Below, piece by piece: positions 1 to 7,618 of a stretch of 50,649 nt of DNA. A model generated the notes under the pieces. It was not told the origin of the DNA. It ran no database searches and worked only from the letters and a program-made list of their open reading frames with translations. The first letter of the stretch is position 1. Each line of letters opens with the position of its first letter. Made by a program: the position numbers and the translations under genes. Source of the DNA: Eubacteriales bacterium (GTDB lineage: Bacteria > Bacillota > Clostridia > Oscillospirales > Oscillospiraceae); contig JAUNND010000008.1 in the NCBI GenBank assembly GCA_030531595.1, positions 1-50,649 of the forward strand, read 5' to 3'.

Positions 1-1418
1 GCGAGCTTGATGTGCATGAAGGCGGGAGAACGCTTGCCGGTGTAGGTGATGTTCTGGAACTGGTTGAACACCAGAGAAACGGGACGCTGGCAGATCTTTG
101 CGGCAACGCCCAGCAGAGCTTCGTTGGTGGGGGAGAACTTGTAGCCGAAGGTGCCGCCGGCGTGGTTCTGAACCAGACGCAGCTTGTCCATCTCGACGCC
201 GATACCGGCAGCGATCATGGGCATATGCAGGTGGATACCGATGGACTTGGAGTGAACGGTAAGCATACCGTCTTCATCGATGTAGGCATAGCCGCAGTCG
301 GGCTCCAGATGCAGGTGGGGCTGACGTGAGCAGTAGCTCTCGATTTCGACCTGCTGAGAGTCGGGGCAGGCATCCCAGTCAAACTCAGGTCCCTTGATGC
401 AGTTGGTCTCATAGTATGCGTTGGGAGTGCCGGGATGAATTTCAATAGCATCCTCTGCCTTGGCATCCATAGCGTTCATGTATGCAGGCAGCTCTTCAAG
501 CTCGACAACGACCTTGTCGGCAGCGGCCTTTGCGTGAGCCTCGGTGTCGGCGGCAACAATGGCGATAGCGTCACCGAACTGGAAGACCTTCTCGTCGCAC
601 AGGACGGGGCGGTCAAAGCCGTCGCACTTGTTGTTGAGAGGAAGCATGACAAGACCGTTGATGCGGTTGGTGCCGCCGGCTGCCACAACGTCCTTGGCGG
701 TGATGATCTTGAATACGCCGGGCATCTTCTCTGCCTCGCAGGTGCAGACCTTCTTGATGTTGGCGTGGGAGACCTTTGCCTGAACGAGAGCCAGTCTCAG
801 AGTGCCTTCGGGCATCTTGAGAGCGTCATCGGCGCCGAAGTCCCATGTACCTGTGACCTTCTGTGCGGCGGAGGGACGGATGTACTTTGTGCCCTTGATG
901 GAATCGCCGGTCTGCTTGAAGATGAGGTCTTCCTTGCTCAGCTCACCGCGCAGAACTGCGGCGGCTGCCATGGTGGCGTCAACGAGAGGCTTGTAGCCGG
1001 TGCAGCGGCAGAGGTTGCGGTTCTTGTTGAACCAGTCGCGGACCTCCTCGCGGGTGGGATTTGCGTTCTGCTCGAGCAGGACCTTTGCGGAGATGATGAA
1101 GCCGGGGGAGCAGAAGCCGCACTGTGCGCAGCCGTATGCCATCCATGCGACCTGCAGGGGGTGCATATCGCTGAGAGTGCCCACGCCCTCGATGGTGGTG
1201 ATCTCATCGCCGTCTTTCAGCTTGCTCATTTTCATGAGGCAGGAACGGCAGACCTTGCCGTTCAGGATAACGTTGCAGGCGCCGCAGTGACCTTCGCCGC
1301 AGCCGATCTTGCAGCCGGTGAGAAGCAGATGCTCACGGAGCACCTTGGCCAGAGTCTCATCCTGATCCAGAATGAGATTTCTGCTGACGCCGTTGATAAC
1401 AAGTGTCTTTTTAATCAT
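1..1418 (-). CDS. mop: Mop-type aldehyde oxidoreductase (molybdenum, [2Fe-2S]), 3' truncated by window edge
   Basis: Single-chain xanthine-oxidase-family enzyme that oxidises aldehydes to carboxylic acids. About 472 N-terminal residues are visible of a family length near 900; the rest lies beyond base 1. Residues C40/C45/C48/C60 form the plant-ferredoxin-type [2Fe-2S] site and C100/C103/C137/C139 (with the CRCTGY motif) the second cluster. The spacing is the same as I recall for the Desulfovibrio gigas MOP enzyme. The molybdopterin domain follows directly with no FAD domain, which separates this from classical xanthine dehydrogenase. The ATG at 1418 is preceded by a good GGAGG. A small unknown gene lies 54 bp upstream on the same strand. 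The physiological aldehyde cannot be read from sequence. Family assignment is firm; the missing C-terminus prevents checking the active-site Glu. Confidence 0.93.
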   Translation of the reverse strand, partial: MIKKTLVINGVSRNLILDQDETLAKVLREHLLLTGCKIGCGEGHCGACNVILNGKVCRSCLMKMSKLKDGDEITTIEGVGTLSDMHPLQVAWMAYGCAQCGFCSPGFIISAKVLLEQNANPTREEVRDWFNKNRNLCRCTGYKPLVDATMAAAAVLRGELSKEDLIFKQTGDSIKGTKYIRPSAAQKVTGTWDFGADDALKMPEGTLRLALVQAKVSHANIKKVCTCEAEKMPGVFKIITAKDVVAAGGTNRINGLVMLPLNNKCDGFDRPVLCDEKVFQFGDAIAIVAADTEAHAKAAADKVVVELEELPAYMNAMDAKAEDAIEIHPGTPNAYYETNCIKGPEFDWDACPDSQQVEIESYCSRQPHLHLEPDCGYAYIDEDGMLTVHSKSIGIHLHMPMIAAGIGVEMDKLRLVQNHAGGTFGYKFSPTNEALLGVAAKICQRPVSLVFNQFQNITYTGKRSPAFMHIKL

Positions 1419-1472
1419 GCGTTAACCTCCAGATATAAGTTATATAGTATTCTCTTCCGAGAATGGATTACG

Positions 1473-1727
1473 TTAGTGACTGTGCCCGCCGCAGGGGTCT
1501 TTGTCGGGACCTTTGCCGATAAGATCGTTCATCCTCTCCAGACCCCGGGAGGAGTAGAAAACGAGCTGGGAAACGCTGCCGTCCAGATTTTCACCGCTGA
1601 GCCGCAGAAAGTTGGCATTTTCATAGTAATCAATGGGCAGCTCTCTGCGGAAAACCTCTCCGGTAGCTTCATCCCTGACCTCTACGGTTATTTCTCTTGC
1701 AGTGATCTCAAAAAACTCTTTTTCCAT
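1473..1727 (-). CDS. Small unknown protein (84 aa) with Cys/His-rich C-terminus, upstream of mop
   Basis: I do not recognise a family. The start at 1727 (MEKEFFEI) is chosen over the upstream ATG at 1757 because an AGAGG lies about 8 bases before it. The protein is acidic and looks like beta-strands (repeated EITVEVRDEATGEV-type segments), followed by a helix (LERMNDLIGKG) and a tail ending DPCGGHSH, which could bind a metal. It lies on the same strand as the aldehyde oxidoreductase with a 54-bp gap, so co-transcription is likely. A role in that enzyme's maturation is only a guess from position. Confidence 0.6.
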   Translation of the reverse strand: MEKEFFEITAREITVEVRDEATGEVFRRELPIDYYENANFLRLSGENLDGSVSQLVFYSSRGLERMNDLIGKGPDKDPCGGHSH

Positions 1728-1933
1728 GACGGCGCACCTCTGCCCATAATTTAACAAAATAATTTTATCATCCCCGGCGGGAATATATCAACTTATATTC
1801 AAAAACATATCGGAGATATTACTTCCGCAAATTTGTATATTATGTGTAAATACCATAAAAACCGCTACAGGCGAAACATATGATGTACTTCCGCGTTTCA
1901 TCCGCACCCGGAGCGCCGAATACAGACATGGAG

Positions 1934-1974
1934 AAGCCCTCCTGATCACCATTTTCTGATGACCGGGAGGGCTT
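1934..1974 (-). terminator. Stem-loop terminator downstream of the alpha/beta hydrolase
   Basis: A 9-bp perfect stem (AAGCCCTCC at 1934-1942 with GGAGGGCTT at 1966-1974) encloses a 23-base loop. It lies about 50 bp after the stop of the minus-strand hydrolase at 2022. The T-run after the stem is weak in both directions, so efficiency is uncertain. Confidence 0.5.
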
Positions 1975-2021
1975 GCTTTAATCATTTTACTTATACCACC
2001 TAAATTACAAATTCACTCTGC

Positions 2022-2783
2022 TCAAACTGTTCCGGCAAAGAATTCTTTGCATAATGAGATGAACTCTTCCATATTGCTCATCATTGCAGGATGTCCTCCG
2101 TGCTCAAAGATATGCAACTGAGCCATATATGTTCTGGCGCAGATATCTGCGAATAGTTTTTCATAATGACCTTTCGGGAACATTTCATCTTCATCGCTGC
2201 CGGTAAGAAGTAGCTTCACTTCCAATTCCTCTATGGGTTTATGGAAGAATGAACCGATCATCTTTGCATGGGCGACCACTGCTTCCGTATCCGCGTCAAT
2301 AACACTTTCCCAGTCTTCACCATGCATTGCATTTAACATCCCGCAAAATTCCACATTCTGTTTTGCAAAGTTTCGCCCCATGCGAATCTGTTCCGTAATT
2401 TCTGCATTCGCTTTTAATCCCTCAAAGCTGTCAGTAACAACGCATTCGACAAGCTCTGGATTTTCCAATGCACCATTGATAGCTGCAAGCGCACCTCCGC
2501 TGCAGCCGATCAGTTTCACTTTGGAAAGTCCCAATTCATTACAAAGAGCGACAACCTGTCGGGACCATTCATACCACAGATCGGAAGGCCACTCATCAAT
2601 TCGGTCAGACCGTCCACATCCCAGAAAATCCAATGTAATTACGCGGTACTTCTCTGCAAGTATCGGAAGAGCAGGTGTGAAGAACTTGCCGGATACTGTG
2701 TTGCCGTGAAGCAGGATAATTGTTTCACCACTCCCGTGTTCTTCGTAATATATCTTTTTCCCATGATATTGAATATTACTCAT
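2022..2783 (-). CDS. Alpha/beta-fold hydrolase (253 aa)
   Basis: Soluble hydrolase of the alpha/beta superfamily; substrate unknown. Oxyanion-hole HG near residues 26-27 (LLHGN), nucleophile elbow G93-C-S95-G-G, likely acid in the TGSDEDEMF segment (D197/D199) and catalytic His in HGGHP (H231): a complete triad order for the family. The ATG at 2783 has a GGAG 9-10 bases upstream and begins where family homology should start. An in-frame ATG at 2837 would add 18 residues, but these overlap a degenerate copy of the rlmD 3' end and are probably not coding. The gene appears more AT-rich than its neighbours and sits just beyond a chain of rlmD 3'-end copies, consistent with horizontal acquisition (inference). 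Confidence 0.85.
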   Translation of the reverse strand: MSNIQYHGKKIYYEEHGSGETIILLHGNTVSGKFFTPALPILAEKYRVITLDFLGCGRSDRIDEWPSDLWYEWSRQVVALCNELGLSKVKLIGCSGGALAAINGALENPELVECVVTDSFEGLKANAEITEQIRMGRNFAKQNVEFCGMLNAMHGEDWESVIDADTEAVVAHAKMIGSFFHKPIEELEVKLLLTGSDEDEMFPKGHYEKLFADICARTYMAQLHIFEHGGHPAMMSNMEEFISLCKEFFAGTV

Positions 2784-3182
2784 ATGAACTTTACTCCGTC
2801 GAATCTCCTCTCTGACATCTATTCCACTAATTGACACCCTCTCAACGGTTGGGTGCGCTGAACTGCTTTTTACAAAAACATCTATATCACTAACTCAATT
2901 TTTCCCGCCGGATTTTTCTTGCGAAGATATGTTCTCTCGTACACTTTCAGTGCTCCGAGTGAGCGATTTGAATGTCAGCAGATATGCGAAAAATCCCTGA
3001 AGGCAGGCACTTTTCAGCCGTTATTCCTTAACTTTTGACATCAAACATACCGTCTCAACGTGGGTCGAGGAAACAGCATTGATGTCACTTGACCCCCGTT
3101 CGTTCTCGGAAACAAATCGACAAACTGAAGTTTTTTGTTCATCTTCATCAGGTTTTAATCAATGATTTTTTATAGAGTTTTC
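2784..3182. other. Intergenic stretch holding degenerate rlmD 3'-end remnants
   Basis: About 400 bp with no intact gene. On the minus strand, one frame from about 3120 down to the stop at about 3026 reads ...SSTHVETVCLMSKVKE-stop, matching the C-terminal end of RlmD/TrmA-family methyltransferases (THVETV-L-S). A shorter similar patch (CGTTGAGAGGGTGTC read on the minus strand) occurs at 2833-2847. Neither is preceded by the rest of a methyltransferase gene, so these are remnants or attachment-site copies rather than genes. Confidence 0.6.
3026..3120 (-). pseudogene. Fragment matching the C-terminus of an RlmD-type rRNA methyltransferase
   Basis: Minus-strand frame ending in THVETVCLMSKVKE-stop, about 14 recognisable codons of the RlmD/TrmA C-terminus; the intact gene at 4139-5503 ends SHVETIVLMSRA. 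The codons before THVET (…SSDINAVSS) do not resemble the methyltransferase (the intact gene has VDMFPRTS there), so only the extreme 3' end is present. That is what a tyrosine or serine recombinase leaves when an element that carries a copy of the target gene's 3' end integrates and later decays. Confidence 0.55.
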
Positions 3183-4037
3183 TCAGAAAAACATCCCTGT
3201 TCTGTCGGGACTGCTGTGTGAAAAGAACATTCCACAGCAGTAACTGCTTTTGCGCAGATCTGCCAAAAATTCAACGGACTTAAGCTGCAACTTCCGATTA
3301 AATCCATAACCGGGAACAATATGTTCATTGAGATTGGTCTCGGAAAAGGCGGCATCGCCTGCTATTACTGCAAAGCTGCTCCCAACATCTCCGTCACCGT
3401 GATGCTTGAATCTGTCAGACGGGCTTTTGTTTATCATCACGATGAAATTCCCGTCCGTATGACCAGGAGTGTATATGCAAAGGACGCTGTCATCTCCGAA
3501 GAGATCAAAGCCGCGTCCGACCGGTCCGAGCGTACTGGAGCGGTAGTGGATCCTATCTTCTGTTTTAATATAGGGAATCCATGTGTCCCACACCTGTCTG
3601 ATCTTATATACATATCGCGGGGAGTAGAAATATTCAAGTTCGGCGCACACAATTCGTTTTGCCTTACCTGCGAAGTCCTTAAGGGCACAGGTATGGTCAA
3701 TGTCAAGGTGCGTCAGCAGGACAACGTCAATGTCTTCCGGCCTCAGCCCCTTTGCTGCCAGTTGCTCCTTTGCAGTCTGTCCCGGAGTTATCTGCGGCCT
3801 GTAGAAATGTTTAAGATACTTTGGAAGAATATCATTTACGTTTGATGCCCAGCCCGTATCTATAAGAATGTTACCATGGTCAGGATGTTCCACAAGAAAA
3901 GCGTTTACAGGCAAAACGATACGTTTTTCGAGAGGGTTGTTCCTGCGTATATCTGCCTCATATGGAAGCACTGTCATTGTGCCGCACTGCAGTATGCTTA
4001 TTTTAATCTCTTCGGAAATACAATCACCTTCCTGCAC
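3183..4037 (-). CDS. Metallo-beta-lactamase-fold hydrolase (AHL-lactonase-like branch)
   Basis: Predicted di-metal hydrolase. The metal motif reads H110-L-D-I-D-H115 (a variant of HxHxDH with Asp at the second His), followed by H193 in TPGHTDG, D228 in AGDAAF and a final His in FFSHS near the C-terminus. The order fits the AHL-lactonase/RNase-Z-like branch; the substrate is unknown. The only initiator for the full frame is a GTG at 4037 with a poor ribosome site. A much better AGGAAGG lies just before an ATT codon at 4019, where related proteins should begin (ISEEIKISI), so the original ATG may have mutated to ATT. The gene is bracketed by rlmD 3'-end copies (about 3026-3060 and 4111-4138), suggesting cargo of a decayed integrative element. 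Confidence 0.8.
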   Translation of the reverse strand: MQEGDCISEEIKISILQCGTMTVLPYEADIRRNNPLEKRIVLPVNAFLVEHPDHGNILIDTGWASNVNDILPKYLKHFYRPQITPGQTAKEQLAAKGLRPEDIDVVLLTHLDIDHTCALKDFAGKAKRIVCAELEYFYSPRYVYKIRQVWDTWIPYIKTEDRIHYRSSTLGPVGRGFDLFGDDSVLCIYTPGHTDGNFIVMINKSPSDRFKHHGDGDVGSSFAVIAGDAAFSETNLNEHIVPGYGFNRKLQLKSVEFLADLRKSSYCCGMFFSHSSPDRTGMFF

Positions 4038-4110
4038 AATTACTATGTTATAGCCTTCAATTGTTGCTTTTCTGAATATGGTATATCTTCCTCACAAATT
4101 ACAATTTATC

Positions 4111-4138
4111 ACTCAGACAATAGTCCTATAGTCTCAAC
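4111..4138 (-). repeat. Second copy of the rlmD 3' end immediately downstream of rlmD
   Basis: Directly after the rlmD stop, the minus strand reads GTTGAGACTATAGGACTATTGTCT then GAG TGA, i.e. VETIGLLSE-stop. It matches the last codons of rlmD (VETIVLMS) at 18 of 24 bases. The shared core gtctcaac (plus strand) occurs at 4164-4171 in the gene, 4131-4138 here and 3052-3059 in the distal fragment. The arrangement resembles attL/attR direct repeats made by integration at the rlmD 3' end. Confidence 0.55.
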
Positions 4139-5503
4139 CTAAGCTCGAGACATCAAGACTATTGTCTCAACATGGCTCGTTCTTGGGAACATATCCACGG
4201 CAGTTGCTTTTTCAAGCTCATAGCCGCATGAATTGAACACGGAAATATCTCTTGCAAGGGTCGCCGGATTGCAGGAGACATATACGACTCTTTCGGGCTC
4301 CATGGAGGCGACGGCTTTTACGGCATCCTCGCTCATGCCCTTTCTCGGCGGGTCGACTACCACGACCTTCGGCGTGACGCCGCGTTTTTTCAGCTCCACG
4401 GCAGCCTGACCCGCATCGGCACATATGAACTCGGCGTTTTCAATGCCGTTTTTTTCGGCGTTTTCCCTTGCGTTTTCTATGGCCTGCGGCACGATCTCAG
4501 CACCGATGACCTTGCCCGCCCTGCCTGCAAGACACAGGCTTATCGTGCCCGCGCCGCAATAGAGGTCAAGCACCGTATCTTCTCTCGTGACGGCGGCGTA
4601 TTCAAGAGCCTTCATATAAAGCTTTTCCGCCTGCGGCGGGTTTATCTGGAAAAACGCCCTCGGTGAAATGTCAAAGCGCAGATCGCAGAGAGTGTCGGTC
4701 ATGTCGGGATCGCCGAACAGCGTATAAAATTCTCCGTCCAGAACCGTGTTGCCGCGGCTTTTGTTGATATTCAGCACGATCCCCGTGACCTCGGGGCAGT
4801 TATTTCGGATGAACGCGACAAGCTTTTCGGTATGCGCCCCGAAGCCTTTGGCACTGACAACACATACGACCGCGTCGTTTCCGTGGTACGCTCTGCGGCA
4901 GAAAATGTTTCGGACGTTGCCTCTGCCTTTCAGCTCGTCATAGGCGGGGAAGGAGTATCTCTCCATAAACTGCGTGACGGCTCTCGCCGCTTTTGCGCAC
5001 AGATCATTCTGGATGAGACAGTCGTCGATCACGATGAGGTCATGACTGCGCTCACGGAAAAAACCGGCACGTGGTCTGCCGTTTACATCGGCAACTGCCA
5101 TAATGCCCTTGTTTCGGTAATGCAGATATGTGTCGGCTCCGATAATGCCGTCGGCCTTTACGGTCTGCTTTCCGATATGCGTAAGCGCGTTATTGACCTT
5201 GTCGAGCTTAAATCCTAGCTCGCCCTCATAGCTCATGTGCAATGTGTCACAGCCGCCGCATTTTCCGTAATACGGGCACTCGCTGACGCGCCTTTCGTCC
5301 GCGCATTTTATAAGCTCCTCTGCCTTGCCGTAGACGGCGGTCGAGGTGACCTTCACGATGCGTATCTTCCATTCCTCGCCGACAAGGGTTTTCGGTACGA
5401 AGACGGCTCTGCCGCCGATACGGCATACGCCGAGAGCCTCCGAGGAATAACCATCGATCACGACCGTATACAGTTCGTTTTTCTTCAATTCAGCAATATC
5501 CAT
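4139..5503 (-). CDS. rlmD: 23S rRNA (uracil-C5)-methyltransferase RlmD
   Basis: SAM-dependent enzyme of the TrmA/RumA family that makes 5-methyluridine in 23S rRNA; full length at 454 aa. An N-terminal TRAM/OB domain (about 1-65) precedes C76-x5-C82-x2-C85, with a later Cys in VIDDCLI, as the [4Fe-4S] ligands. The SAM motif VLDLYCGAGT lies near residue 305, and catalytic Cys411 sits in SCNPATLARD with the upstream VVDPPRKG motif. ATG at 5503; the neighbouring TIGR04076 gene ends 10 bp upstream, so the two are probably co-transcribed. The extreme 3' end (THVET region) is repeated at least twice downstream, marking it as a likely integration hotspot. In Firmicutes one enzyme may modify both U747 and U1939 (RlmCD), so the site specificity is not settled here. 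Confidence 0.93.
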   Translation of the reverse strand: MDIAELKKNELYTVVIDGYSSEALGVCRIGGRAVFVPKTLVGEEWKIRIVKVTSTAVYGKAEELIKCADERRVSECPYYGKCGGCDTLHMSYEGELGFKLDKVNNALTHIGKQTVKADGIIGADTYLHYRNKGIMAVADVNGRPRAGFFRERSHDLIVIDDCLIQNDLCAKAARAVTQFMERYSFPAYDELKGRGNVRNIFCRRAYHGNDAVVCVVSAKGFGAHTEKLVAFIRNNCPEVTGIVLNINKSRGNTVLDGEFYTLFGDPDMTDTLCDLRFDISPRAFFQINPPQAEKLYMKALEYAAVTREDTVLDLYCGAGTISLCLAGRAGKVIGAEIVPQAIENARENAEKNGIENAEFICADAGQAAVELKKRGVTPKVVVVDPPRKGMSEDAVKAVASMEPERVVYVSCNPATLARDISVFNSCGYELEKATAVDMFPRTSHVETIVLMSRA

Positions 5504-5512
5504 AAAACCTCT

Positions 5513-5827
5513 TTATTCCGCGTCCTCATCCAGCGCTTCAAGCAGAAAGCTCACCGGACGGAAGCCGTCGTTGCAGGAGATGAGCGCAGACCTTTCGTTT
5601 TTCATCCAGCCGTCATAGAAGTTGCCGCCGCCGTGGGCGAGAGTCATCACAAAGGCTGATACGCTCTCCCATGCGCTTTCGCAAAAGCCCTCCGGTCTTG
5701 ACCACCCGTTGGCGATGAATATCTGCCCTTCGCATAGATCACAGGCGTGTTCTATCGGATTTTCGTATTTTTCGATAAGATCCTGATAACAGGCTTTCCT
5801 GACAACTGTTATTTTTACTTTTTTCAT
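5513..5827 (-). CDS. TIGR04076 family protein (104 aa)
   Basis: Small conserved protein of unknown function found widely in anaerobic Firmicutes. The hallmarks are the start MKKVKITVV, a Cys pair in HACDLCEGQ, a later CESAW segment and the C-terminal block in which a Cys in LISCNDGFRPVSF is conserved. The ATG at 5827 is chosen because GGAG lies 8-9 bases upstream; the longer frame from 5881 would start in AT-rich promoter-like sequence. It lies 10 bp before rlmD on the same strand, so likely the same transcript. The Cys set could bind a metal, but no activity is assigned. Confidence 0.8.
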   Translation of the reverse strand: MKKVKITVVRKACYQDLIEKYENPIEHACDLCEGQIFIANGWSRPEGFCESAWESVSAFVMTLAHGGGNFYDGWMKNERSALISCNDGFRPVSFLLEALDEDAE

Positions 5828-5909
5828 TTCTTCACTCCGTACTTTTTTGAAAAGTCTATCACAAAATGTCCCGCTCTGCAATATATACAGAATGTTAACG
5901 GATGATATA

Positions 5910-5938
5910 TTGAAATAAGCGGGGCAATATTGTAAAAT
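5910..5938 (+). promoter_or_regulatory. Sigma-A type promoter for the GNAT gene
   Basis: TTGAAA at 5910-5915, 17-bp spacer, TAAAAT at 5933-5938. It points rightward into a roughly 140-base leader before the GNAT start at 6088. Confidence 0.7.
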
Positions 5939-6024
5939 ACCGTTGGGAACATGGTTTCCGAAATTTTATTTTTTGGAGAGTGCTTTTTGACAAGGTACAC
6001 AACAACGGAGATTGTTTTCTGACC

Positions 6025-6050
6025 GGGAGGTCGGAAGACGGTCTGACCTC
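6025..6050 (+). promoter_or_regulatory. Leader hairpin upstream of the GNAT gene
   Basis: A 7-bp perfect stem (GGAGGTC 6025-6031 with GACCTCC 6044-6050) follows the promoter and precedes the RBS at about 6076. It is followed by TTATTT, so it could be a weak attenuator. The 5' arm contains GGAGG, which could also decoy ribosomes. No known riboswitch class was recognised. Confidence 0.35.
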
Positions 6051-6087
6051 CTTATTTGACGGTCAACAATTTTCAGGAGGATAAATA

Positions 6088-6714
6088 ATGAATATAAATG
6101 ACTGCGTAATTCGTTTGGAAAGAAAAGATGAATACCGTGAGGTGGAGACGCTCGTGCGCGACAGCTTCTGGAATGTCTACCGCCCGGGCTGCCTCGAACA
6201 CTATGTGCTGCATATGCTGCGCGATGACCCCGCATTTGTGCCGGAGCTTGACTTCGTCATGGAAAAGAACGGCAGACTCATCGGGCAGAATATGTTCATG
6301 CACGCCGTGATAAACACCGATGACGGGAGAGAGCTTCCTATCATGACAATGGGACCGATATGCATCGCAAACGATCTCAAGCGACAGGGATACGGAAAGC
6401 TTCTGCTGGACTATTCGCTCGAAAAAGCCACTGCACTTGGCTGCGGTGCTCTCTGTTTTGAGGGGAATATCGACTTTTACGGCAAGAGCGGCTTTACATA
6501 CGCATCCGATTTCGGCATACGCTATCACGGTCTGCCGGAAGGGGAGGACGCCTCGTTCTTCCTCTGCCGTGAGCTTGTAAAGGGCTATCTTGATGGCGTA
6601 ACAGGTGAGTATTCAACGCCGCAGGGTTATTTTGTCGACGAGGAAGAGGCGGAACGGTTTGACGCTCTTTTTGAGCCGAAAATCAAACTGAAGCTTCCGG
6701 GACAGCTTTTCTGA
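6088..6714 (+). CDS. GNAT family N-acetyltransferase (208 aa)
   Basis: Acetyl-CoA-dependent acetyltransferase; substrate unknown. The GNAT core lies at about residues 45-160: a beta-strand segment VMEKNGRLIGQNMF, then GPICIANDLKRQGYGKLLLDY, which carries the Q/RxxGxG/A acetyl-CoA loop (RQGYGK), and the FYGKSGF motif typical of YhbS-like members. The C-terminal 50 residues (STPQGYFVDEEEAERFD) are an extension shared by this subgroup. The ATG is preceded by AGGAGG with 7-base spacing. It has its own promoter at 5910 and a terminator at 6731, so it is monocistronic. Confidence 0.85.
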   Translation: MNINDCVIRLERKDEYREVETLVRDSFWNVYRPGCLEHYVLHMLRDDPAFVPELDFVMEKNGRLIGQNMFMHAVINTDDGRELPIMTMGPICIANDLKRQGYGKLLLDYSLEKATALGCGALCFEGNIDFYGKSGFTYASDFGIRYHGLPEGEDASFFLCRELVKGYLDGVTGEYSTPQGYFVDEEEAERFDALFEPKIKLKLPGQLF

Positions 6715-6730
6715 TAACGAAACATCTTAT

Positions 6731-6756
6731 AGCCGGTGCGCTTTTGCGCATCGGCT
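6731..6756 (+). terminator. Terminator after the GNAT gene
   Basis: AGCCGGTGCGC (6731-6741) pairs with GCGCATCGGCT (6746-6756), an 11-bp stem with one G-T pair and a TTTT loop, 17 bp after the stop. The following T-run is short (TGTT), so read-through into the YitT gene is possible. Confidence 0.65.
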
Positions 6757-6774
6757 TGTTAAAAAGGAGAACTA

Positions 6775-7617
6775 ATGAACAGAAAAAACGGCTTTTCGGA
6801 GTTTATGTCGATCCTGAAAATAATAATCGGTGCGCTGGCAGCCAGCTTTTCGGTCGCCTGCATATTGCTTCCGAATGACGCGATAGACTACGGCACGGCA
6901 GGTATTGCGATCATCATAAACAAGCTGACGGATTTTAATCTGTCACTGTGTATATTTTTCGTATTTCTTCCGTTCCTGATCGCCGGTGCGGTTCTGCTGG
7001 GCAGAAAATTCACGATCAAGGCGCTTATAGGTACGCTCGCCTATACGGTCGGCATGGAGATCTTTCAGAAGATACCCTTTGAGCTGAATACAGAGCATTT
7101 TCTCGCAGTGGCATTCGGCGGCGCGATACTCGGTGCGGGACTGTCTCTTATCCTTCGAAACGGAGGCTGTATAGACGGCTCCGAGATCCTTGCCAACATT
7201 ATCGTAAAGAAGATCGGTGAAAAGACAGGCAAAAGCTTCAGTATGTCTTCTGCATTGCTGAGCTTCAATGCTGTTGTGTACATACTCGTCTTTGTGCTTA
7301 TCGACAGAAATTCCGCACTGTTGAGCCTGCTCGTATATGTTGTCGCTACGGCTGTTATAGATCACTTTACAGACCGTTTTGAGGCCATCAAGCAGGTAAC
7401 GATCATCACTAAATCACCTGAACAGATAATAAACAGCATCCGGGAGGGTATGAAAAAGACCTGTACCATTATGGATTCCCGCGGTGCTATTGCCGGTGAA
7501 AATACGACACTTATCTGTTATGTAAACTATTTCGAATTGACCCGGGTCAAGGATATTCTCAGAACAAATCCGGGCAGCTTCTGCACGATCTCAACGATCG
7601 ATGAGGTGCTGAGGTAA
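6775..7617 (+). CDS. YitT family membrane protein (DUF161 + DUF2179)
   Basis: Integral membrane protein of 280 aa. Five to six hydrophobic segments occupy residues 10-200; the first contains the family pattern NDAIDYGTAGIAIIINKL and a later one NGGCIDGSEILANI. The C-terminal cytoplasmic domain (about 205-280, VTIITKSPEQIINSIREG and TLICYVNYFELTRVKDIL) is DUF2179. Function is unknown for the family; transport has been suggested. RBS AAAGGAG lies 7 bases before the ATG. The next gene starts one base after the stop, and that gene overlaps a third, so genes 6775-8949 form one operon. Confidence 0.88.
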   Translation: MNRKNGFSEFMSILKIIIGALAASFSVACILLPNDAIDYGTAGIAIIINKLTDFNLSLCIFFVFLPFLIAGAVLLGRKFTIKALIGTLAYTVGMEIFQKIPFELNTEHFLAVAFGGAILGAGLSLILRNGGCIDGSEILANIIVKKIGEKTGKSFSMSSALLSFNAVVYILVFVLIDRNSALLSLLVYVVATAVIDHFTDRFEAIKQVTIITKSPEQIINSIREGMKKTCTIMDSRGAIAGENTTLICYVNYFELTRVKDILRTNPGSFCTISTIDEVLR

Positions 7618-7618
7618 A

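Noticed and set aside
435-1754. 439-codon plus-strand frame antisense to mop
   Set aside because: Shadow of the aldehyde oxidoreductase gene, whose cluster Cys are in exact family positions on the other strand.
1840-1929. 29-codon minus-strand frame (MSVFGAPGADETRKY…) after a GGAG
   Set aside because: Its apparent RBS is part of the terminator stem at 1934-1974, and the frame sits in the AT-rich tail after the hydrolase operon. It is too short to support as a gene without conservation data.
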